From Trichoderma breve (Eukaryota > Ascomycota > Sordariomycetes > Hypocreales > Hypocreaceae), in the NCBI RefSeq assembly GCF_028502605.1, contig NC_079233.1:186001-250000 (forward strand): 64,000 nt of DNA, given 5' to 3'. The translations under genes and the position numbers were made by a program. The notes beneath the pieces were generated by a model, which was given only the letters and a program-made list of their open reading frames with translations, was not told the origin of the DNA and ran no database searches. Of the stretch, positions 58,400 to 64,000 are shown one piece after another. Within the stretch, counting starts at the first letter, position 1. The number at the start of each line of letters is the position of its first letter.

Positions 58400-60181
58400 T
58401 TACGTCCCATTGGGAAGTTGACCATCTTGGTTCTCAGGCTCTGTCGCGTCGGCTATTGCTTCTGCATCGGCTTTTGCTTCGGCTTCTGCCCTGACCTTGG
58501 CCTGCACCTCGGATGAAATCTCAGGATTTTCGTCCTTGACGGCTTCCACAAGCTCCTCCATTCCGCCCACGGTAGTCGGGCCACTCATGCCCTTTGGCGG
58601 AAGCGCCCATTTAGGTAGCGGGCTGGTATAAGCCCAGCTCCCATCTGCGTCCTCGTATCGGAGACTGTGCAGCCAGAGAGACAACTCGTGACTGCCGGGG
58701 TCAGAGTAGAGAGGCGTCTGGCATACATCGCACAGCTCGCCCGTCATCTTCTCTGCCCGCTGCTTTTCGTATCTGTCCACCATTTCGTCGTAGTACACCA
58801 CGGCCTCGGCTACTTCTTCCTTTCCCATGCGATTTAGACGGCTGATGATGTCCTCGTCGGTGTTTTGTGAGCCATCGGCGTCAGCTTGTCCGAGGTTGAG
58901 TCCCCAGACACGCTGATTGGCATAGATGGGGTCGTTTTGGATTGGATGGCCCAGATACTGCAAGTGTACTCGCAGCTGATGCGTCCGTCCAGTCACCGGC
59001 AAGCATCTCACGATGGAGTAGCCCTTCTTCTTCAGCCAAGGCTTACGCGTCGCATCTTCGACGTGCTCGTCCCCATTCGCAGGCGTGTGTGGTCGCCCAT
59101 CCTCCGCCAGCATAACCGGCTCATCTGCATCTCCTTCCAGTGGCGGATAGTATGCCAGCCGCTTAAAGACGGTTCTGGCTTCTTTGCCATTGGCACGCAC
59201 GCGATTAAGACCGAGCTTCGGCGATATCTGCAGTATCGGCTGGTCGCAGACAACCTCTCCGTCGGGAAAGTGGCCAACCACGCGCGCCAGATATTCCTTT
59301 CTCACAGTGCGGCCCCTGATCTTGATGGCCATGGCCTCAGCTGACTTTACACTCTTGGCAATGAACATGATGCCGCTGGTCAGGCGGTCCAACCGATTGC
59401 ATGGGTGTGGCAAAAAGTCTCTGCCCCTATCCGCAATCATGATCTCGATAACCGAGTTGAAGTTGTAGCGGCCTGCAGGATGCACAGGCACACCCGAGGG
59501 CTTGTTGATGACAATGATATCGTCATCCTCGTGAATGATGCCGATAGGCTCGGCCGTAACTGGTGGCTCGTGTCGATGCAACGTGTGCGAAATCATGTCT
59601 CCATTGCGGACGATGTAGTCTGGACCAACCACTCTGCCGTTGACGTAGATGTCACCTCGCACCATGGAGCTTCGGTAATACTCGAGCGGCCGGTCTCGAA
59701 ACTCGGACTCGAAGATGTCGATGAGGGCCCGGCCGCGCCATCTCTCCTTGCAGTACGTGTTGTACGTGAAGTGGTATGGTTGCACGCGGCGCAGGTCGTC
59801 CTCGAAGACGTATGGCCGCGGCCAGATGTCACCTGCGGGAGTGATGAGGACGGCGTTTTCGTCGGGGATCACGGAGCGGTCCCTGGGGCTTGGCTTCTTT
59901 GGCTTCTTCTGCTTGGGTGGCCTGCCCTTGTCTCCATTCGCATTCACATGGGGGCTTCCCTTTCCCCCCTCTGCATCTCCATTCCTACTCCTCTGGGTCG
60001 CCGTGGTCACTTCGGCTGCAGCTTCAGGCCCGGGCAGTGCTGCGTCTATCGAATCATCGAGCAAAGCCGTCGAGCCAGTCGCGGGTGCTGCGGCGCTGGT
60101 GGCGAGGGCGGACGAGGTCGTCATCGCGAAGGCTCCGGTTCTTGCTAGCTTGCCGATGCTTCTCGAACAGGCTCGCAGCAT
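58400..60181 (-). CDS. pus9: RluA-type tRNA pseudouridine synthase, Rib2/Pus9 family
   Basis: It isomerises uridine to pseudouridine, by homology at position 32 of tRNAs. It is a single exon of 593 aa from the first in-frame ATG (60181); a second ATG at 60124 would give 574 aa. MLRACSRSIGKLARTGAFA is basic and Ser-rich and could be a mitochondrial presequence, so two starts could yield mitochondrial and cytosolic forms. The Rib2/Pus9 signature YVFEDDLRRVQPYHFTYNTY is followed by an S4-like segment (SSMVRGDIYVNGRVV). The catalytic motif is NRLDRLTSGI (D265), and CLPVTGRTHQLRVHLQYLGHPI also fits the family. A CDVC pair and LWLHSLRYE come near the end, then an Ala/Glu-rich tail. Unlike S. cerevisiae Rib2, there is no C-terminal deaminase domain. 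Confidence 0.92.
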   Translation of the reverse strand: MLRACSRSIGKLARTGAFAMTTSSALATSAAAPATGSTALLDDSIDAALPGPEAAAEVTTATQRSRNGDAEGGKGSPHVNANGDKGRPPKQKKPKKPSPRDRSVIPDENAVLITPAGDIWPRPYVFEDDLRRVQPYHFTYNTYCKERWRGRALIDIFESEFRDRPLEYYRSSMVRGDIYVNGRVVGPDYIVRNGDMISHTLHRHEPPVTAEPIGIIHEDDDIIVINKPSGVPVHPAGRYNFNSVIEIMIADRGRDFLPHPCNRLDRLTSGIMFIAKSVKSAEAMAIKIRGRTVRKEYLARVVGHFPDGEVVCDQPILQISPKLGLNRVRANGKEARTVFKRLAYYPPLEGDADEPVMLAEDGRPHTPANGDEHVEDATRKPWLKKKGYSIVRCLPVTGRTHQLRVHLQYLGHPIQNDPIYANQRVWGLNLGQADADGSQNTDEDIISRLNRMGKEEVAEAVVYYDEMVDRYEKQRAEKMTGELCDVCQTPLYSDPGSHELSLWLHSLRYEDADGSWAYTSPLPKWALPPKGMSGPTTVGGMEELVEAVKDENPEISSEVQAKVRAEAEAKADAEAIADATEPENQDGQLPNGT

Positions 60182-60871
60182 CAGCAGACGAACGCTGCAG
60201 AAGGAATAGGAGATAGGCTTTTCGAATTCGACCGCGCGTTTACCCGCAGCAACAATCCAGGCACCAGCCTCTCTCGCCCGCCGTGTTCTTCCGTGGATGG
60301 TGCGAGACGGACTTCCCCGGCGAAATGCAAGTATTTGAGATTTGTGTCGTCTGCGGAGTGACGTACCGCCATGCAAGAAAAAAACGAGGGGCAGCAAAAA
60401 ATAAGGCGGTCGGGAGCGGCAGAACGCTGAACTTGTGCACTTGCGGGGAATCGTGGCTCCGGTCCGGGATGACCGGCAGCCCGACCGAAGGCACCGGAAC
60501 CTTGTGGCATGTATTATTTGAGATTCATCCGTTGATTACCTACCCTGGAGCTGGAGCAGGGGGAATACCGAACCTCGGTTGGCTGCTGGGGCCGTTACAA
60601 AGTACGCCAAAAACCTCCGATTCGGCTGCCTCGATATACTCGTACGCCTCCCTTGCTATCGAATTCTCACCACATACCTACTAGTAGACATCCAGTGGTT
60701 AATTGCAAGACTGTCACTGCTTGTATCTTTGTGGTCTCTTTTTTTGCCTCCCCAGTTTGGCCACGGCGTGTCCTTTGTTGCCTGTTCTTTTAGTGCCTGG
60801 TTCATTCTCGAACTCACTCACGACCTTGCATATGCACTCCTGATTCGCCGTCTTAAAGACGCTTTCCAAGT
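60182..60871. promoter_or_regulatory. Divergent promoter region of the pseudouridine synthase and thioesterase genes
   Basis: These 690 bp separate the two start codons. No ORF with a real start is seen; the synthase frame stays open upstream only through a TTG. TACTCGTAC, the 9-base core of the recurrent GTAC word, lies at 60637-60645. No clear TATA box is seen. Confidence 0.45.
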
Positions 60872-61778
60872 ATGAGCCTCGCTGCACTCAAGACACGCCG
60901 ACGCGAGGACTATCCGTACCTCCTGGAGTACAGGACAAGATGGTAAGTTAGTTTCTTTCTTCTTCACCCCCCTCTCCACTGTGGCCTCGACGCGGTCCCA
61001 ATGCTTCGGGGCGAACTTTTGTGTCAAAAGGCATGTCCTTCAACCTATCATACATGTCCAATCCCCCTCTTGGCCGGTCTTTGAGATGCCGAGGACCGAC
61101 TAATGTTGAGAGTCGGAGAGATTACTGGATGATATGACGTTCACATAAACAAGAGGCTGTGTTAATGATGTGTCTTTTATCGCCACAGGAACGACAATGA
61201 TATGTATGATCATATGAACAACTCGGTGTACAACTTCCTGTAAGACTCACTTACTCGTATGCGGGTGTTGATCCATCCGGATAACCTCTAGCCTGGGAAT
61301 ATCCACTCCCCGTTCCTGACTCGAGTTGATGCTTATCCTTCAACTCAAACGGTATTACGGGAACCCGCTGTAAGGCTTCGCTAACTGGTTGGTTACATCG
61401 GATCTGTGACATTCTAGATTCGACTCCGCTGTCAACAGTTATCTTGTCGAAAGATGTGGCATTCACCCCCCTTCATCGCCTCAGTATGGCTTAGCAGTGC
61501 ATTCCCACACAGACTTTCTGGCCTCCATCGCCTATCCTGCCGTGGCGGAGGTGGGCGTGCGTGTCACCAAGTTGGGCAAGTCGAGCGTCACCTACGAGGT
61601 AGCCCTGTTTGAAAGGGGCAGTGATGAAGTCAAGGCTGTGGGAGGCTTCGTACATGTCTTTGTGGAGAGGTCCACAGGAAGACCCCCGAAAGATGGAATG
61701 GAACCCCGGCTGAAGGAGGCATTGGCTAAGATTCATCTGGGGCCTGTCACTCCTCCCAAGGAGGCGAGCAAGCTCTAA
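60872..61778 (+). CDS. Hotdog-fold acyl-CoA thioesterase (4HBT-like)
   Basis: It probably hydrolyses acyl-CoA thioesters; the natural substrate cannot be told. Three exons, 60872-60942, 61190-61240 and 61418-61778, give 160 aa, typical for the family. Introns are 247 bp (GTAAGT donor, CCACAG acceptor) and 177 bp (GTAAGA donor, TTCTAG acceptor). The spliced N-terminus reads RTRWNDNDMYDHMNNSVY, the 4HBT active-site motif with the catalytic Asp before YxHMNN, which confirms the tiny middle exon. Conserved strands follow (VGVRVTKLGKSSVTYEVALF; VGGFVHVFVER). There is no signal or targeting sequence, so it is likely cytosolic. It is convergent with the oxidoreductase gene, with 139 bp between stops. 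Confidence 0.9.
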
Positions 61779-61917
61779 CCTTTGCGATTGGTTCTCGTCC
61801 TCGCCTATTTCACTTTTCTTTACCTCTGGTCAGCGATTGGATATTATTGTCAGCGGCTCGCTTCGTATATATGGATTCACATTGTGTATATTGGCATTAG
61901 CGCTACCGTCCATCTTC

Positions 61918-63041
61918 CTATAGAAGCTCATACTTTTGCGTCGACCCGTTCTCATCTCCACTGGTAAACATCTTCTCCACAAACTCCAAGTCGGCGAGAG
62001 CCTGCTCAGGCGTCTGCAAGGGGTTAATCTTGCCGTCGAGAATGCTCTGGGCCCAGGCAGCCACCTCTTCGGTCACGCCATTCGTCCTGGTGAACTCCTT
62101 GACATACGCCTCTCCATTGGCGGGCTCTACTGTGACTGTCTCGCCGGCGATCTTCACAGCACCCTTTTCATACGAGAAGCTCCACTCGAAAGCCTGGAGG
62201 TGGGATCCAGCCGAGTTTTGAAACACGCCCGTTGCTCCAGACTGTGTCTTGATGATGGCGTTGACGGTGTCGATGGGCGGCAGGTGCTCACACATCTGTG
62301 CGGTGAATGCCTGCACCGTCTCCGGCTTGTTCTCGTCGCCTGTCAGCAGCAGCCTCGTGGCAGCGGCCCAGTGCACGCCGGCATCAAGCAGGAAACCTCC
62401 CTGATAGTCGGGCTTTTGACGCCACGAGGTGTTGTACCACTTGTTGTCTGCCTCGATGCGCCACAGGACGCGGACGCTAAAGTTGTGAACCTTGCCGAGC
62501 TTTGCAGCCTCGCTGGCGGCATAGGCAAAGCTGGGGTAGAAACGAATGTTCTCAGCAATGGACAAGGTGGCTTTCGTTGACAAGCAAATACGTTGAGCGT
62601 TGGCAATCAGGGCGCGTGCAGCAGGGACGTCTTTGGCAATGGGCTTCTCCGCAAGGACGTGTTTGCCAGCAGAGAGAGCCGCCTCAATGAAGGAGGGCTG
62701 GCTGAGGATAGGGAGAGCAATGATGACGGCGGAAATGTCATCTCGTTCAAGGATATCTTGATACGACTTGCCAGCACCAGAATCCTCAGAGTAAAGATCC
62801 GGCTTGGGGACTGAGTCGGGGATGAGGCTGGCCGTTTCTTGAGCTGATTTGAGAGATCTTGAGTAGATGGCTTTGAGGCTGAAGAGCTCGCACTTGAGAA
62901 CAGCAGGCTGCGAGAGTGATTAGTTGGCTAGTTTCTTTTAAGGGGCTCAACAAACGTCATGTTTGTGGTGATAGATACCAGATGTGACCCCTTGACGAAC
63001 AAACCTCCTCCAATAATGGCAACTCCCATGGTTGGCGTCAT
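61918..63041 (-). CDS. Gfo/Idh/MocA-family NAD(P)-dependent oxidoreductase
   Basis: It oxidises or reduces a sugar or polyol-like substrate with NAD(P); the exact substrate is unknown. Exons 63041-62979 and 62907-61918 with a 71 bp intron (GTATCT donor, TCGCAG acceptor) give 350 aa. The join reads VKGSHL-PAVLKCELF. The Rossmann N-terminus is GVAIIGGGLFVKG, and the Lys of LAEKPIAKD (about K109) is the family hallmark. GGFLLDAGVHWAA holds the conserved Asp-His of the C-terminal domain. The frame upstream of base 62583 is fully open to the splice site but has no ATG, which is why a shorter start is misleading. A second ATG at 63029 (MGVAIIGG) fits the family start equally well and would give 346 aa. 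Cytosolic location is inferred. Confidence 0.92.
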
Positions 63042-63768
63042 GATGGCAATTGGTTATCGTACAGCTTATGTGTGTTCACCACTAAGTCAGCTCTCTCTTC
63101 AACAGAGATGAATCCTTTAATCAATGGAAATACAAAGATCTTCGAGATAAACTGAATTACTCCGAAGGCTGAAATGCTGCCCCTCTAGAGTGGGGGAGGG
63201 GTTCCGCCGCCCCGCCCTCGTATAATTGGGGGTTCATCATATCAACAGCCCTTGATGGCTAGAGGTTTAAGATTAGGTCAAGATGGACAAATAGCCGTAT
63301 GTGAAGTTTTTGGAAATGAAGTTGTGGTGATGTGTTATATGGATGCGAGCGTGTTTCTTTGTCTTGGTCTTATGTCAAGTATCTCACTTGGCTGTACTAC
63401 TAGGATCAGCATCAATGTCATCAATGTGCCAACACATTGCACATATACTTCTCAACGAGACACTGCCCTTGGCAACATTATGGCGTAACAATGGATATGG
63501 CATTTAAAATTGTAATCCTTCATTGATATTCATTAGTCATTATACATCATGAAAAAATAGAAGCAATTTGGCCTCCAGGCGATGCCGCCTACCAGATAAC
63601 TAATCTTTTTTTTTCTTCACCAATCGTTCAACCACATCCAGCTGTAATTCGTCCGCGTTCCAATTCCATAACCAAAGAGAAATCAAAAAGACAAAGGAAC
63701 AAATAACAGTAAAGAAAGAAAAGTAAAATTCCGCCGTCACGTTGAATTGGTGTTGCACGTAGCATCAA
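63042..63768. other. Intergenic region upstream of the oxidoreductase gene
   Basis: These 727 bp hold the oxidoreductase promoter and the probable 3' UTR of the partial gene at the right edge. An A/T-rich stretch lies at about 63480-63730. I see no ORF of note. Confidence 0.5.
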
Positions 63769-64000
63769 TCACAACTCCTCGTAACGATACAGCTGCTCCA
63801 CCCACAACGTTCTTGCATCTCCACGAGTGCTTCTCTCCCACCGTGTCTCGGCTTCCGTCTCGGTCTCGGCCTCATGATCAGTCTCTTTCTTTGCCGCCGA
63901 TACATATCCTTCCGAGAGAATTTCAATGCGCCGTATTTCTTTTATAGAGGGCGCCTGGAGTTTGCGACGGGAGATCCGGTGGCGTCGGAGAGGATGGTCT
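63769..64000 (-). CDS. C-terminal part of an unidentified protein (5' part outside window)
   Basis: Reading the minus strand from the window edge, the frame is open for 76 codons to a TGA at 63769-63771. The product is strongly charged: basic at first (RRHRISRRKL), then acidic with a Glu/Thr repeat (EAETETEAETRWE), ending in TLWVEQLYRYEEL. The ordered charge and Trp/Tyr-containing end look like a genuine protein tail, not chance sequence. No domain is recognisable and no start lies in the window. It could also be one exon of a longer gene. Confidence 0.45.
   Translation of the reverse strand, partial: DHPLRRHRISRRKLQAPSIKEIRRIEILSEGYVSAAKKETDHEAETETEAETRWERSTRGDARTLWVEQLYRYEEL

Noticed and set aside
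1..64000. CRISPR array, transposon or secondary-metabolite cluster
   Set aside because: No repeat-spacer pattern, no transposase or reverse transcriptase motifs, and no polyketide or non-ribosomal peptide synthase domains were seen on either strand.

Overview
The window is nuclear DNA of a filamentous ascomycete. Genes are split by short GT-AG introns (about 60-280 bp, two near 350-500 bp in one gene), often with CTAAC or CTGAC branch sites. The genes are eukaryotic and mostly fungal types, including Zn2Cys6 and bZIP regulators. The GH3 beta-glucosidase reads, from memory, very like intracellular GH3 enzymes of Trichoderma, so Trichoderma or a close hypocrealean relative is my best guess; no search was possible.

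Layout. 1-139: tail of a plus-strand gene ending in a GPI-type signal. 399-3146 (-): MCM2 replicative helicase. 3600-5437 (+): UBR7/mlo2-like UBR-box protein, sharing a 453 bp promoter with MCM2 that carries two MluI cell-cycle boxes. 5889-7267 (-): polyglutamine coiled-coil protein. 11171-14139 (+): secreted GH31 alpha-glucosidase, followed by a (GTA)n microsatellite. 15289-18159 (-): caspase-like fold fused to C2H2 zinc fingers. 25242-27225 (+): patatin-like protein lacking the expected nucleophile serine. 30854-34364 (+): Zn2Cys6 transcription factor in five exons. 35259-37847 (-): intracellular GH3 beta-glucosidase. 47650-48935 (-): bZIP factor isolated in about 20 kb without another recognisable gene. 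58400-60181 (-): tRNA pseudouridine synthase of the Rib2/Pus9 family, divergent from 60872-61778 (+): hotdog-fold thioesterase. 61918-63041 (-): Gfo/Idh/MocA oxidoreductase. 63769-64000 (-): C-terminus of a further gene.

The genes do not form an operon or an obvious biosynthetic cluster. The window mixes housekeeping genes (replication, protein turnover, tRNA modification), two sugar-releasing enzymes (GH31, GH3) and regulators. Long gene-free stretches (18.2-25.2, 37.8-47.6 and 48.9-58.4 kb) make up about 40% of the window. They have no recognisable ORFs, tRNAs or transposons, but hold a surplus of short palindromic or near-palindromic GTAC-based words (TACATGTA; GTACGAGTAC and its complement).

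The most interesting items are the caspase-like/zinc-finger chimera, the patatin-like protein with Gly at the nucleophile position, the bZIP with Asp in place of the invariant basic-region Asn, and the enriched GTAC words.
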